Below, one piece after another: positions 1-8,804 of a stretch of DNA of 47,128 bases. The translations under genes were made by a program, and so were the position numbers. Origin of the DNA: Nitrososphaeria archaeon (GTDB lineage: Archaea > Thermoproteota > Nitrososphaeria > Nitrososphaerales > Nitrosopumilaceae); the NCBI GenBank assembly GCA_010028495.1, contig RHCX01000003.1, positions 1 through 47,128 of the forward strand, in the 5' to 3' direction. Every line of letters starts with the position of its first letter. Position 1 is the stretch's first letter. The notes under the pieces were generated by a model, which saw nothing but the letters and a program-made list of their open reading frames with translations, searched no databases and was not told where the DNA came from.

Positions 1-194
1 CACGGCATTATTCTGATTTTTTGATTATTTCTGATTCTCTTTATTTTTCCAGTGGTCTTCATTGTCTGAACAAGAATTGTATTATCTGAAATCATAAACC
101 ATACCGGGGTCTGAACGGCTTGTCCGTTTTTCTTGTAGGTCTCCAAATTGACATACTTGTGTTTCTCTAGAATAGCTAAACTATCCAAGTCCAT
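1..194 (-). CDS. Partial PPOX-class (F420/flavin-type) oxidoreductase, N-terminus only
   Basis: Reading the minus strand from an ATG at 194-192 gives an open frame that runs off the left edge (about 64 codons). It begins MDLDSLAILEKHKYVNLETY and continues with KNGQAVQTPVWFMI, then a VQTMKTTGKIKRIRNN segment and an RIMP end. The order NLxTYxxNGxxVxTPVWF followed by TxxxGKxKRIRNN is typical of the pyridoxamine-5'-phosphate-oxidase-like split-barrel family, often annotated as PPOX class F420-dependent proteins. Such enzymes bind FMN or F420 and reduce small substrates; the substrate here is unknown. It is divergent from gdhA and shares an AT-rich intergenic region with it. The C-terminal half is outside the window, so the cofactor cannot be decided. 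Confidence 0.75.
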   Translation of the reverse strand, partial: MDLDSLAILEKHKYVNLETYKKNGQAVQTPVWFMISDNTILVQTMKTTGKIKRIRNNQKIRIMP

Positions 195-245
195 CACGAT
201 GTGGTATAGCGATCAATTATTTTAGTATACCAAATCTCAACAGAC

Positions 246-252
246 TTAAATA
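246..252 (+). promoter_or_regulatory. TATA-like box for gdhA
   Basis: TTAAATA is centred at about 249. Archaeal transcription normally starts about 26 nt downstream, so the RNA should begin near 275. This lies after the TTG at 257 and just before the TTG at 281, which favours the shorter gdhA protein. Confidence 0.5.
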
Positions 253-280
253 GAATTTGGAATCAGGGATCTCGATCAGA

Positions 281-1552
281 TTGGTTCAGGCAGATCCATT
301 CAAGAATGCACTAAAACAACTAGATGATGCTTGCTCAATTCTAAAAATTGACAAAGGCACTAGGGACTATCTTGCAGAGCCAAACAAAGTCTTACGTGTA
401 AAGCTTCCAGTGAAAATGGACAACGGAAAAATCCGAACGTTCATTGGATTTAGAAGCCAGCACAACAACGATCGCGGTCCATACAAGGGCGGAATCAGAT
501 ACTTTGATCCAGAAGGCGGAGTCGATTACATGGAAAAGGAAGTCAAGGCGTTATCGTCTTGGATGACTTGGAAATGCGCAGTAGTAGATGTTCCACTGGG
601 TGGGGGAAAAGGCGGAATTTTCGTCAATCCTAAAAAAGAAAAGCTATCTGAAGGCGAACTTGAAAGACTAACTAGAAGATTTGCGTTTGCAATCGCTGAG
701 ATAATCGGCCCAAAAAAAGACATTCCTGCACCTGACGTGTACACGACTGGCAAGGAAATGTCTCAGATAATGGATGTTTACAGCAAACTCTCTGGCATGG
801 GAAATGAGCCGGGAGTAATTACTGGAAAACCACTATCGCTTGGAGGCTCCCTTGCAAGAAACGTTGCAACAGGTCTTGGATGCGCATACTGTGTCCGCGA
901 AGCTGCAAAGACAATCGGCCTAAAACTAAAGGGCGCGAAGGTTGTCATTCAGGGATACGGTAACGCAGGAACATTTACTGCAGAATACCTAGAAAAAATG
1001 GGCGCTAAAGTAATCGCAGTAAGTGACACCAAGGGTTCAATTATCAATCCAAACGGATTGGACTCCAAAAAGGTCCTCGAGTTCAAGAACAAGACTGGCT
1101 CCGTAGTCGGTTATCCGGGAAGCAAGAAAATCACAACTGAACAACTACTAACCACAAAATGCGACATTTTGATTCCAGCAGCGCTGGAAAACCAAATCAA
1201 CGCATCGATTGCAAAAAAACTCCAATGCAAAATCATTGGCGAAGCTGCAAATGGCCCAACAATGCCGGAAGCAGACCCAATCATCTACCAGAAAAAGATA
1301 ATTGTCATTCCAGACATATTGGCAAACTCTGGTGGTGTTTGCATATCATACTTGGAGTGGGTGCAAAACAACATGGGCTACTATTGGTCATTTGACGAAG
1401 TAGCAAAAAAAATGGAAGACCACATCACACGTGGATTCCGCGACACACTTGCACTGTCCAAAAAACACAAAATCGACATGCGACGCGCAGCAATGGTTCT
1501 GGCAGTTGGTAGAGTTGTTGAAGCATTCAAAGCAAAAGGCCTCTGGCCATAA
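281..1552 (+). CDS. gdhA: Glutamate dehydrogenase (Glu/Leu/Phe/Val dehydrogenase family)
   Basis: This enzyme interconverts 2-oxoglutarate plus ammonia and glutamate with NAD(P)H, a main ammonia-assimilation route in an ammonia oxidizer. The protein is about 423 aa, the usual length for the hexameric family. Visible motifs are PYKGGIRY and VPLGGGKGGI (with the active-site lysines), PAPDVYTTG, and a Rossmann GYGNAGTF motif in the C-terminal half. The frame is open from a TTG at 257, but the TATA-like box at 246-252 would place the transcript start near 275. I therefore prefer the in-frame TTG at 281, giving a start of MVQADPFKNALKQLDDA, a nearly leaderless mRNA. A T-rich stretch follows the stop. 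Coenzyme preference cannot be read safely. Confidence 0.93.
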   Translation: MVQADPFKNALKQLDDACSILKIDKGTRDYLAEPNKVLRVKLPVKMDNGKIRTFIGFRSQHNNDRGPYKGGIRYFDPEGGVDYMEKEVKALSSWMTWKCAVVDVPLGGGKGGIFVNPKKEKLSEGELERLTRRFAFAIAEIIGPKKDIPAPDVYTTGKEMSQIMDVYSKLSGMGNEPGVITGKPLSLGGSLARNVATGLGCAYCVREAAKTIGLKLKGAKVVIQGYGNAGTFTAEYLEKMGAKVIAVSDTKGSIINPNGLDSKKVLEFKNKTGSVVGYPGSKKITTEQLLTTKCDILIPAALENQINASIAKKLQCKIIGEAANGPTMPEADPIIYQKKIIVIPDILANSGGVCISYLEWVQNNMGYYWSFDEVAKKMEDHITRGFRDTLALSKKHKIDMRRAAMVLAVGRVVEAFKAKGLWP

Positions 1553-1568
1553 ATTTTCCATTTTTATC
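1553..1568 (+). terminator. T-rich terminator after gdhA
   Basis: Just after the gdhA stop the plus strand reads ATTTTCCATTTTTATC, the oligo-T pattern on which archaeal RNA polymerase stops. There is no obvious hairpin. Confidence 0.35.
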
Positions 1569-1600
1569 ATTAAAATTATGCCTAATTTACTGCCTAGTTA

Positions 1601-2119
1601 ATGGCAAATAAGCACACCATAGTGGTGGTCATATCTATAATTATAATTGCAGGCTCTTTGGGATATTCATCTGTAAACGCAATATCCAATCACGGACTAG
1701 AATTTTCTTGGCCTGGGAAATCATTCAATTTTCTTTCTGTAATGACTGACAAGACAGTTAAAGTGTGTAATCCATCCGATCTACCTGCTAGTTTTTCCAA
1801 GTATTCATTTACAATATTCTATGATGGCAAAGAGCTTGGCACATACAGCACAGGCCATGGCGGATTGTCCCCGCATAGCAGTGGTGTTGTGTTTGGCAAG
1901 TTTGATTCCAAGGATGATAGGATTGCCAATCTGTTTTTTGCATTTTTTGACACGGAAAATGGCGGAACGGATGTTACACGAATCAACACCGACAAAATCA
2001 AGGTAAAGACTACACTAGAGAGCACAATACTTTGGGTGGTGCCACATGTTGTAACACATGAATATGACGGAGCAGAATTTGTGAACATGATAAACAAGGC
2101 GTCTAACTGTGAAAAGTAA
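1601..2119 (+). CDS. Exported hypothetical protein
   Basis: A 172-aa protein I do not recognise by family. Residues about 6-22 form a hydrophobic stretch (IVVVISIIIIAGSLGY) followed by SSVNA, which looks like a signal peptide or N-terminal anchor. The rest is predicted extracytoplasmic and beta-rich, with aromatic and glycine residues and two cysteines (in VCNPSD and near the C-terminus in SNCEK) that could pair. The stop codon directly abuts the ATG of the downstream amidotransferase (TAA-ATG), so the two are probably co-transcribed. No catalytic motif is visible. Confidence 0.7.
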   Translation: MANKHTIVVVISIIIIAGSLGYSSVNAISNHGLEFSWPGKSFNFLSVMTDKTVKVCNPSDLPASFSKYSFTIFYDGKELGTYSTGHGGLSPHSSGVVFGKFDSKDDRIANLFFAFFDTENGGTDVTRINTDKIKVKTTLESTILWVVPHVVTHEYDGAEFVNMINKASNCEK

Positions 2120-2803
2120 ATGCCTGATGTTTTAGTAATAAAAAACGCAAGGCTGGAAGGTCCAGGAACAATAGGAGAACTTTTAGAATCTGACGGATAC
2201 TCGTTGGATATAGTTTCGGCAAAAAAAGAAAAGATTCCAAAACTTGATCATGCGATGGTTTTGGTTTTAGGTGCACCAGAAAGTGCAAACGATGAACATC
2301 AATACCTCAAAGACGAGCTTGCATTGATTAGAGATGCAACGCAAAAAAATATTCCAGTATTAGGAGTCTGTCTTGGCTCGCAGCTCATAGCAAAAGCATT
2401 TGGGGCCAGAGTTTATCCTGGACCAAAAAAAGAAATCGGATTCTACCATGATATTATTCCAGACAAGACTGCAAAATCGAGCCTGTTTTCAGGCTTGACC
2501 AGTCCGTTTTCGGTATTTCACTGGCATGGCGATACATTTGACATTCCAAAAGGTGCACAAAGATTGGCTTATTCCGAATTGTATAATCAAGCATTCCAGT
2601 ATGGAACTGCGATTGGAGTACAATTTCATTTTGAGGTGGATTCTGATACGATAAAATCTTGGCTTGATAACACCACAGAAAATCTGAATTTATCGTATAT
2701 TGATCCAAAAAAGATCCGATCGGAAATAGACGGCAATATCGACACAATCCAAAAAAACATGAAATTATTTTACAAAAACTTCAAGTCAGAATTCAAACTT
2801 TGA
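2120..2803 (+). CDS. Class I glutamine amidotransferase (GMP synthase-like domain)
   Basis: A stand-alone GATase1 domain of 227 aa that would hydrolyse glutamine and pass ammonia to a partner or act on a small substrate. The nucleophile elbow is GVCLGSQL, with Cys at about residue 84. The catalytic His-Glu pair sits in VQFHFEVD. Proteins of this kind are often labelled GMP synthase-like, but the ATP-pyrophosphatase half of GuaA is absent, so guanine synthesis should not be assumed. It follows the exported protein with no gap and precedes the carbon-fixation genes, which have their own promoter. The specific acceptor is unknown. Confidence 0.85.
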   Translation: MPDVLVIKNARLEGPGTIGELLESDGYSLDIVSAKKEKIPKLDHAMVLVLGAPESANDEHQYLKDELALIRDATQKNIPVLGVCLGSQLIAKAFGARVYPGPKKEIGFYHDIIPDKTAKSSLFSGLTSPFSVFHWHGDTFDIPKGAQRLAYSELYNQAFQYGTAIGVQFHFEVDSDTIKSWLDNTTENLNLSYIDPKKIRSEIDGNIDTIQKNMKLFYKNFKSEFKL

Positions 2804-2808
2804 CACAA

Positions 2809-2821
2809 ATTTAATATACAG
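2809..2821 (+). promoter_or_regulatory. TATA-like promoter of the 3-hydroxypropionyl-CoA synthetase gene
   Basis: AATTTAATATACA is centred about 28-30 nt before the ATG at 2846. This is the spacing expected for a very short-leader archaeal transcript. Confidence 0.5.
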
Positions 2822-2845
2822 AACGAGGGTGTTCCCGATCACGTT

Positions 2846-4960
2846 ATGAAATCAACTCAGAAAATTTTCGATGAAACAATGAAGACAGACCACAAGGTTA
2901 TCACCGAGGATGTCTCTAAATCAATTCTAAAAGCATACGGCGTCAAAGTCCCACCATATGCACTAGCAAAGACTGCAAAAGATGCAGTCAAGGCATCCAA
3001 GAAAATTGGATTCCCACTAGTAATGAAAATTGTTTCCCCGCAAATTCTACACAAAACAGATGCGGGCGGAGTAAAGGTTGGAGTTGCAAACGCAAAAGAA
3101 GTCAAAAAGACATTTGATACTATTATTAAAAATGTGAAAAAATACGACAAGAAAGCCGAGATCAAAGGAGTCCTATTGGAGAAAATGGTTCCAAAAGGAG
3201 TCGAGATGATTGTCGGACTGCAAGTCGATCCGCAATTTGGCCCTGTTATTATGGCCGGCCTTGGCGGTGTAATGACTGAAGTCTTCAAAGACGTAGCATG
3301 GAGAATGCTGCCGATTACAATGGCTGACGCAAAATCCATGATTGAAGAACTAAAGTCATCAAAATTATTCAAGGGCTTTAGAGGCTCAGCACCAATTGAT
3401 CTGAATATGCTTGCAAAGGCACTAGTTCAGATTGGCCAAATCGGCGTGGACAATGCATCCCATGTCAACAGCATCGACTTTAATCCAATAGTGGTGTATC
3501 CGAAATCCTACTTTGTTGTTGATGCAAAGATAATCCTTGCAAAAGAGGTAAACCCCAACGCAATATCCAAGGCAACACCAAATGCAGAGTTTATGGAGAA
3601 GTTCTTTACTCCTGCATCGGTTGCACTGGTTGGTGCATCTGCAACACCTGGCAAAGTCGGAAATTCTGTACTTGATTCTCTTGCAAAACACGACTACAAG
3701 GGTACAGTATATCCAATTAATCCAAAGTCTGAGGAAATACTTGGAGTAAAATGCTATCCATCAATTGAGGCAATACCGGGAAGCGTAGACCTGGTAGTGG
3801 TTTGCGTTGATCTGTCCGTTACGCCACCAGTGCTGGAATCATGCGCAAAGAAGGGAATCCATAATGTCGTTATTGTATCCGGCGGAGGAAAGGAGCTTGG
3901 CGGAGAGCGTGCAGCATACGAAGCCCAAGTCAAAGAATTATCAGAAAAGCACAAAATCAGAATTATTGGTCCAAACTGCATTGGAATGTTCAATGCGGCA
4001 AACAGACTAGACTGTGCATTCCAAGGACAAGAAAGAATGGTCAGAGCAAAACTTGGAAATGTCGCACTGTTGTCACAATCTGGAACAATGGGAATCAGCT
4101 TCCTAGAATCTGCTGACTCGTTTGGTTTATCCAAAATGGTCAGCTATGGAAACCGTTCAGATGTAGATGAAGCAGACATGATCTGGTATCTAGCATCAGA
4201 CCCACAAACCAAAGTAATAGCATTATACGTAGAAGGCTTTGGAGATGGACGCAAGTTCGTCGAGACTGCCAAAAAAGTAATGGCTGAAAAGAAAAAACCA
4301 GTCGTTATCTGGAAGAGCGGAAGAACTGAGGCAGGTGCAAAGCAGGCAGCCTCTCACACCGGCTCACTTGGAGGCTCCAACGCTATCATCATGGGGGCAT
4401 TCAAGCAAGCAGGAATCATCTCAGTTGAAAGCTACCAAGAACTGGTGGCAGTCACAAAAGCACTTGCATGGCAACCAGCTGCAAAGGGCAACAAGGTTGC
4501 AATGTGTAGCAACGGTGCAGGTCCAATGATTGGAGGTATAGACCAGTTTGAAAGACTCGGACTAAAACTAGCAACAATCTCTCCAAAGATCCTAGACGAG
4601 ATGAAAGCACACTTTCCACCAACCTATGTCATCGGCAAGGGCAATCCAGCAGATGTCACCGGCGGCGCAAACGCAGAAGACTATCGTTATACGATAGAAA
4701 AATTCTACGAGGAAAACGACGTAGATGTTGTTATGCCTTGGTTTGTATTCCAAGACGATCCTCTGGAAGAGACAATCATCCAACACCTGGCTAATTTCTC
4801 AAAGCAACAGAAAAAGCCACTATTGGTAGGCGGAAACGGCGGTCCATACACGAAGAAGATCTCAGCACTAATCGAAAAAGAAGGCGTGCCAGTCTATGAT
4901 GATCTTAGAGACTGGACGGCAGCTGCATCTGCACTTGCTCAATGGGGCAAGCACCTCTAA
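2846..4960 (+). CDS. 3-hydroxypropionyl-CoA synthetase (ADP-forming)-type acyl-CoA ligase
   Basis: An NDP-forming acyl-CoA synthetase of 704 aa. An ATP-grasp domain comes first (about 1-235, with [21 protein letters not shown]). A CoA-binding Rossmann domain follows (from about 250, [20 protein letters not shown]), then the succinyl-CoA-ligase-like region with the phospho-histidine in [10 protein letters not shown] at about 503. Thaumarchaeota use two such ADP-forming ligases in the hydroxypropionate/hydroxybutyrate cycle, for 3-hydroxypropionate and for 4-hydroxybutyrate. The immediately downstream hydratase matches the Nitrosopumilus arrangement of the 3-hydroxypropionate enzyme (Nmar_1309 beside Nmar_1308), so I favour that substrate. 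ADP formation rather than AMP saves one high-energy bond per turn. The substrate assignment rests on context rather than active-site residues. Confidence 0.88.
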   Translation: MKSTQKIFDETMKTDHKVITEDVSKSILKAYGVKVPPYALAKTAKDAVKASKKIGFPLVMKIVSPQILHKTDAGGVKVGVANAKEVKKTFDTIIKNVKKYDKKAEIKGVLLEKMVPKGVEMIVGLQVDPQFGPVIMAGLGGVMTEVFKDVAWRMLPITMADAKSMIEELKSSKLFKGFRGSAPIDLNMLAKALVQIGQIGVDNASHVNSIDFNPIVVYPKSYFVVDAKIILAKEVNPNAISKATPNAEFMEKFFTPASVALVGASATPGKVGNSVLDSLAKHDYKGTVYPINPKSEEILGVKCYPSIEAIPGSVDLVVVCVDLSVTPPVLESCAKKGIHNVVIVSGGGKELGGERAAYEAQVKELSEKHKIRIIGPNCIGMFNAANRLDCAFQGQERMVRAKLGNVALLSQSGTMGISFLESADSFGLSKMVSYGNRSDVDEADMIWYLASDPQTKVIALYVEGFGDGRKFVETAKKVMAEKKKPVVIWKSGRTEAGAKQAASHTGSLGGSNAIIMGAFKQAGIISVESYQELVAVTKALAWQPAAKGNKVAMCSNGAGPMIGGIDQFERLGLKLATISPKILDEMKAHFPPTYVIGKGNPADVTGGANAEDYRYTIEKFYEENDVDVVMPWFVFQDDPLEETIIQHLANFSKQQKKPLLVGGNGGPYTKKISALIEKEGVPVYDDLRDWTAAASALAQWGKHL

Positions 4961-4994
4961 ACATTTATTTCAAGTGTGAATTTTTCCTAGAATC

Positions 4995-5756
4995 ATGGCT
5001 TTAGTTACGACTTCAAAATCAAACGGAATTGCTATCGTCAAAATCAACAGACCTGACAAGCTAAATGCAATGAACATGGATGTTGCAAGAGAACTCGTTT
5101 CTGTATTTACACAACTAGACACAGACAATGATGTCAAAGTAATCATTCTGACTGGAGAAGGCGAAAAGGCATTCTCTGCAGGTGCAGACATTGAATACAT
5201 GTCAAAGATATCTGCAGATGAGTCAGTCGAATACGCAAAACTTGGACAGCTGGTAACAAACACAATAGAGCTGGTATCCAAGCCGACAATTGCAGCAGTC
5301 AATGGATTTGCATTGGGCGGAGGATGTGAAGTTGCAATGTCTTGTGATATCAGAATTGCAGCAGACACTGCTCGCATGGGTCAACCAGAAGTAACAATAG
5401 GCATTCCACCGGGATGGGGAGGAACCCAAAGACTGATGAGAATTGTGGGAATTGCAAAGGCAAAGGAACTTGTCTACACTGGCAAAATGATTAAAGCTGA
5501 TGAGGCAGAAAAAATCGGTCTTGTCAATCAGGTCGTACCGTTGGCATCGCTGATGGAGGAAACCATGAAAATGGCAAACCAGATAGCTGCAAATTCCGTT
5601 TCCGGAGTAAAAATGTCCAAAATAGCAATCAACAAGGGACGCAACGCAGATCTCGACACTGGCCTTGGAATCGAGCTTTTAGCATGGAGAAACTGCTTTA
5701 CCGATCCAGACCGAGAGCAACGAATGACTGCATTTGTAAACAAGTCCAAAAAATAA
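4995..5756 (+). CDS. Enoyl-CoA hydratase: 3-hydroxypropionyl-CoA dehydratase/crotonyl-CoA hydratase
   Basis: A 253-aa crotonase-fold protein. It carries the oxyanion-hole segments [11 protein letters not shown] and [14 protein letters not shown], and both catalytic glutamates of true hydratases (about E112 in GCEVAMS and E132 in [12 protein letters not shown]). The Nitrosopumilus orthologue acts twice in the carbon-fixation cycle, dehydrating 3-hydroxypropionyl-CoA and hydrating crotonyl-CoA. Placement directly after the CoA ligase supports the same role here. A TATA-like AACATTTATTTC centred near 4968 places the transcript start at the ATG, so it probably has its own leaderless promoter. Confidence 0.92.
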   Translation: MALVTTSKSNGIAIVKINRPDKLNAMNMDVARELVSVFTQLDTDNDVKVIILTGEGEKAFSAGADIEYMSKISADESVEYAKLGQLVTNTIELVSKPTIAAVNGFALGGGCEVAMSCDIRIAADTARMGQPEVTIGIPPGWGGTQRLMRIVGIAKAKELVYTGKMIKADEAEKIGLVNQVVPLASLMEETMKMANQIAANSVSGVKMSKIAINKGRNADLDTGLGIELLAWRNCFTDPDREQRMTAFVNKSKK

Positions 5757-5804
5757 GCTATACCTAATCTTTTCTTTATTCCTAGTATCATAAAGGTGAA
5801 AAGC

Positions 5805-5812
5805 TTATTATA
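5805..5812 (+). promoter_or_regulatory. TATA-like box for the iron-sulfur carrier gene
   Basis: TTATTATA is centred 26 nt upstream of the ATG at 5834, so translation should start at that ATG on a leaderless RNA. This argues against the in-frame TTG three codons earlier at 5825. Confidence 0.55.
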
Positions 5813-5833
5813 ATTTGGAACGACTTGCACATC

Positions 5834-6184
5834 ATGGCAACTGAACAAACACAAAAACTCGTAACAATCACTCCAAAAGCAGCGGAGAAGATTACCGAGT
5901 TCATGAAAGAGGAAGCAGAAAAGCCAGAATACCTTCGAGTTTATGTTCAAGGCGGCGGATGCTCAGGTCTTTCCTATGGAATGGGATTTGAGGCAAAGCC
6001 AGAAGAAGACGACACAGTCATCGTCGAGCAAGGCGTCAAACTACTAGTTGACAGCTATTCCCAAGAACACCTCAAGGGAGCAAACATCGACTACATCGAG
6101 TCTCTAATGGGATCTGGATTCAAGATTAACAATCCAAATGTTACAAAATCCTGCTCATGCGGACACTCATTCAGCACAGAATAA
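5834..6184 (+). CDS. A-type iron-sulfur cluster carrier (IscA/ErpA/HesB family)
   Basis: A 116-aa protein that carries or inserts Fe-S clusters into client enzymes in the cytoplasm. The three conserved cysteines are present: one in GGGCSGLSYGM and the C-terminal CxC in SCSCGHSF. Length and residues fit the A-type carrier family closely. The start is taken as ATG 5834 (MATEQTQKLVTITPK) because the TATA-like box lies exactly 26 nt upstream. The window contains Fe-S clients such as the radical-SAM methylthiotransferase. A T-rich terminator follows. Confidence 0.92.
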   Translation: MATEQTQKLVTITPKAAEKITEFMKEEAEKPEYLRVYVQGGGCSGLSYGMGFEAKPEEDDTVIVEQGVKLLVDSYSQEHLKGANIDYIESLMGSGFKINNPNVTKSCSCGHSFSTE

Positions 6185-6192
6185 ACTCTTCA

Positions 6193-6215
6193 TTTTCTCA
6201 TTTTTGTAATTTTTT
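6193..6215 (+). terminator. T-rich terminator after the iron-sulfur carrier gene
   Basis: Three successive T-runs (TTTT, TTTTT, TTTTTT) lie within about 25 nt of the stop codon, typical of oligo-T archaeal termination. Confidence 0.4.
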
Positions 6216-6276
6216 CAAGCGTAGATCATCATAAGCACTTATATCTGTGATTTGGCAGACTAAGCTATTGATCTTT

Positions 6277-6282
6277 AGGAGG
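6277..6282 (+). promoter_or_regulatory. Strong Shine-Dalgarno site of dnaG
   Basis: A perfect AGGAGG lies 11 nt before the TTG start at 6294. A TATA-like ACTTATATC at about 6237-6246 predicts an RNA start near 6268, giving a leader of about 26 nt. The nearby ATG at 6284 is out of frame, so the Shine-Dalgarno site decides the TTG start. Confidence 0.6.
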
Positions 6283-6293
6283 AATGTTCTCAA

Positions 6294-7442
6294 TTGCCAC
6301 AAACAGGAATTGTCAAGTATCACGTTAAGCTATCCTTTGAAGTTGATGGACTTGTTGAGAGAGCAGACATCATAGGCGCAATCTTTGGCCAGACCGAAGG
6401 TCTGTTAGGCCCAGAGATGAACCTAAATGAGCTCCAACGTCTATCAAAAGTAGGAAGAATAGAAGTAACTGCTACTAGTACTACAAACACCACTAAAGGC
6501 GATGCACTAATTCCAATGTCGACAGACGTTGATACTGCCTCGCTGATAGCGGCCGCAATTGAAAGTATTGACAAGGTAGGTCCATTTGACTGCAAGTTCA
6601 AGCTTACCGCAATTGAAGATGTCCGTGCCACAAAAAAGGACGACATTATCAAGCGCGCAAAAGAGATCAAGCAGCAATGGGCAACAAAGACCATTTCAGA
6701 AGGCGAAACAATGCTCAAAGACATCCACGATGGAACCTCTACTTCTGGTAAACTAACCACATTTGGTAGGGGAAAACTCCCATGCGGACAAGGAGTCTTT
6801 GAATCTCCATGGATTATCCTAGTTGAGGGAAGAGCAGACGTAATCAATCTATTACGTGCTGGAATCGACAACTCACTTGCCATCGATGGCGCACGAATCG
6901 ACGAATCAATCCGAGAATTGTGCGACCAAAAGGACAAGATTGTCGCATTCTTGGACGGAGACAGAGCGGGCGGATTCATTCTCAAGGAGCTCAAAAGCGT
7001 AGTCGACATCGACGTCGTTCACAGAGCACCAGAGGGAGTTGAAGTCGAAGAGCTCACGCCGCAACAAATAGCGGATATACTCAGACCAACAATCGAGGAA
7101 ATGAATAATCCAAAGGCAAAGCCAACCATTTCTGATCCAACCGACAAGCCAATGGCAGAGATTGCAGAAAAGACATTTGCAAAAATAAATGAAACACTAG
7201 AAGCAATCGGCCTGGACTCGAGCAGAAACGAGGTCTTTAAGGTTCCAATATCGGAGCTTGTCTCAAAACTTTCAGTTCAATCCGGAATAAAATATCTGAT
7301 ACTTGACGGAATTGTGACACAGAGATTGGTAGATGGTGCAAAGCAAGCAGGCATCGAGTGTGTAATAGGACACCGAGTAGCCAACCTGACTAACAAGGAC
7401 GGAATTGCTTTGAAGACATTTACTGAACTCGGCGTCGCTTAA
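6294..7442 (+). CDS. dnaG: Archaeal DnaG-type primase / exosome-associated DnaG
   Basis: A 382-aa Toprim-domain protein. After an N-terminal domain (GIVKYHVKLSFEVDGLVERADI), the Toprim core shows WIILVEGRADVINLLRAGI with the catalytic glutamate, then VAFLDGDRAGGF with the DxD metal ligands. In archaea DnaG can make primers in vitro and is also a stable subunit of the RNA exosome, where it helps recruit poly(A)-rich substrates. The sequence does not separate the two roles. The TTG start is fixed by the AGGAGG 11 nt upstream. Length is normal for archaeal DnaG, which lacks the bacterial zinc-binding and helicase-binding domains. Confidence 0.93.
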   Translation: MPQTGIVKYHVKLSFEVDGLVERADIIGAIFGQTEGLLGPEMNLNELQRLSKVGRIEVTATSTTNTTKGDALIPMSTDVDTASLIAAAIESIDKVGPFDCKFKLTAIEDVRATKKDDIIKRAKEIKQQWATKTISEGETMLKDIHDGTSTSGKLTTFGRGKLPCGQGVFESPWIILVEGRADVINLLRAGIDNSLAIDGARIDESIRELCDQKDKIVAFLDGDRAGGFILKELKSVVDIDVVHRAPEGVEVEELTPQQIADILRPTIEEMNNPKAKPTISDPTDKPMAEIAEKTFAKINETLEAIGLDSSRNEVFKVPISELVSKLSVQSGIKYLILDGIVTQRLVDGAKQAGIECVIGHRVANLTNKDGIALKTFTELGVA

Positions 7443-7458
7443 GAAAGAGTCTTTAACT

Positions 7459-7478
7459 CTTTTTTCTCTTTTATTTTT
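7459..7478 (+). terminator. T-rich tract between dnaG and ribK
   Basis: The tract CTTTTTTCTCTTTTATTTTT ends immediately before the ribK ATG. It would terminate dnaG transcription. Because ribK starts right after it, any read-through would be needed for co-expression; otherwise ribK must use its own promoter. Confidence 0.4.
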
Positions 7479-8156
7479 ATGTCCGAGCTGAAAATCCAGC
7501 ATCTTATCACACTTACTGAATTATTGTCCAAAGGCGCTAGGCACAACTATGTTGGTATTACCACATCGACACTTGGCAAAAAAATTGGCAAGTCCCAACA
7601 AGCTGCATCAAAACATCTATTGGAATTGGAAGAAGGCGGATTTATCCACAGAATAATGTCGGGCAGAAAAGTATCTGTAAAACTAACACAAAAGGGACAT
7701 GATCAAATCTCTGATATGTACAATTTGCTAAAGAATAGCTTGGAATCAATTCCATCTGCAATTGTACTTGATGGGACTCTAGTTGCAGGAATGGGTGAGG
7801 GCAAATACTACATGTCGCTCAAGGGATATACAAAACAATTCAAGGAAAAAATCGGATACATTCCGTTTCCCGGAACACTAAATGTCAAGCTGAACAAAAA
7901 AGAGCAAGTGGAATCACTTCACCAGCTGAACAATATCGAGGCGGCAAAAGTCGAAGGATTCTCAGATGGCAAAAGAACCTACGGATGGGTCAAGTGCTTT
8001 GCATGCAAGATTAATGGTAAGGTTGATGCGCAGCTTATCTTGCTAGAAAGAACTCATCATGATCTATCAACAATTGAATTAATATCGAAATTTGAGATTC
8101 GCAAAAAACTTGGACTCAAAAACGGCTCTGCAATGTCGATTAAGATTCAGATTTAG
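7479..8156 (+). CDS. ribK: CTP-dependent riboflavin kinase with N-terminal winged helix
   Basis: Makes FMN from riboflavin using CTP, the archaeal counterpart of bacterial RibF kinase. The 225-aa protein has a winged-helix DNA-binding domain at about 1-90 (GKKIGKSQQAASKHLLELEE). The DUF120 kinase domain starts near 95 and includes VAGMGEGKYYMSLKGYTKQF and the GYIPFPGTLNVKLN segment. The fusion of helix-turn-helix to kinase is known in many archaea and suggests flavin-responsive self-regulation, though this is inference. It converges on the FAD synthetase gene with a 4-nt overlap of stop codons, so both steps of flavin cofactor synthesis lie together. Confidence 0.92.
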   Translation: MSELKIQHLITLTELLSKGARHNYVGITTSTLGKKIGKSQQAASKHLLELEEGGFIHRIMSGRKVSVKLTQKGHDQISDMYNLLKNSLESIPSAIVLDGTLVAGMGEGKYYMSLKGYTKQFKEKIGYIPFPGTLNVKLNKKEQVESLHQLNNIEAAKVEGFSDGKRTYGWVKCFACKINGKVDAQLILLERTHHDLSTIELISKFEIRKKLGLKNGSAMSIKIQI

Positions 8157-8767
8157 ATTCCGTGTAGTGCTTCGCCATATTCTTTTTCTATTTTGGAGCT
8201 GGAAAACTCAGGAATCGGCGATTGCAATCTTGCGACTCTGACGTTTAGGTCTATATTCTTACATCCATCAGTGATGAATTTTTCCTGGTGCACCTGATCA
8301 TAACCCAATGCGATAATATCTGGTCTGACCTTTGACACTGTCTTGAAGATATCGCCATCGTTACCAATGAGGCACAAATCTACTACCTGAAGGGAATTGA
8401 TTAGCTCTTGGCGTTGCTCTTCGGAATGCAACGGATGTCTTTTTTTCATGCGTACGGCTGTATTTCCAGTAGCAATAACGACAACTAGGACATCGCCTAG
8501 GGCTTTTGCCGCATTGAGCGTGTAGATGTGGCCTGGGTGAATAATATCAAAGACACCTCCTGCAAGAACCACATGTAGAGTAGTTCTACCGAAGTCTGTT
8601 AGGGTGTTATTTTCTGTTACCATGAGATTTTTTTTCAGATTTGCAATTCTTTCATTGATGTATGATTCCGAAAGATTTGTCTTTTTGATTATGTTTTCAA
8701 TGAGATCTTCTTTTGTGAACTGGCAGGCAAACATCGATGCCAGAATTTTTTTGTCTATTACATCCAA
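8153..8767 (-). CDS. ribL: FAD synthetase (RibL-type cytidylyltransferase-like) with N-terminal helix-turn-helix
   Basis: Adenylylates FMN to FAD. The nucleotidyltransferase domain (from about residue 66) has GGVFDIIHPGHIYTLNAAK, containing the HxGH signature, and later ALGYDQVHQE; the pattern fits archaeal RibL. Residues 1-60 form an extra predicted winged-helix segment (MDVIDKKILASMFACQFTKE...), making the protein longer (204 aa) than typical 150-aa RibL. A TTG start at 8767 is supported by TTAAAAG on the minus strand about 26-30 nt upstream (near 8797). A glycerol-3-phosphate cytidylyltransferase is the main alternative; convergence with ribK favours FAD synthetase. Confidence 0.87.
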   Translation of the reverse strand: MDVIDKKILASMFACQFTKEDLIENIIKKTNLSESYINERIANLKKNLMVTENNTLTDFGRTTLHVVLAGGVFDIIHPGHIYTLNAAKALGDVLVVVIATGNTAVRMKKRHPLHSEEQRQELINSLQVVDLCLIGNDGDIFKTVSKVRPDIIALGYDQVHQEKFITDGCKNIDLNVRVARLQSPIPEFSSSKIEKEYGEALHGI

Positions 8768-8804
8768 TGCATCAATTCTGCAGTGGCGTGGCTTTTAATT
8801 TGTT

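Noticed and set aside
2857-3372. A 171-codon open frame opposite the CoA ligase gene
   Set aside because: Composition (long Ser/Thr/Phe runs) is that of a codon-bias shadow, and the plus-strand gene has clear motifs through the region.
6320-7009. A 229-codon open frame on the strand opposite dnaG
   Set aside because: It is an antisense shadow of a well-supported gene. Its product is Ser/Ile-rich with no recognisable domain, and no promoter or start signal is visible.
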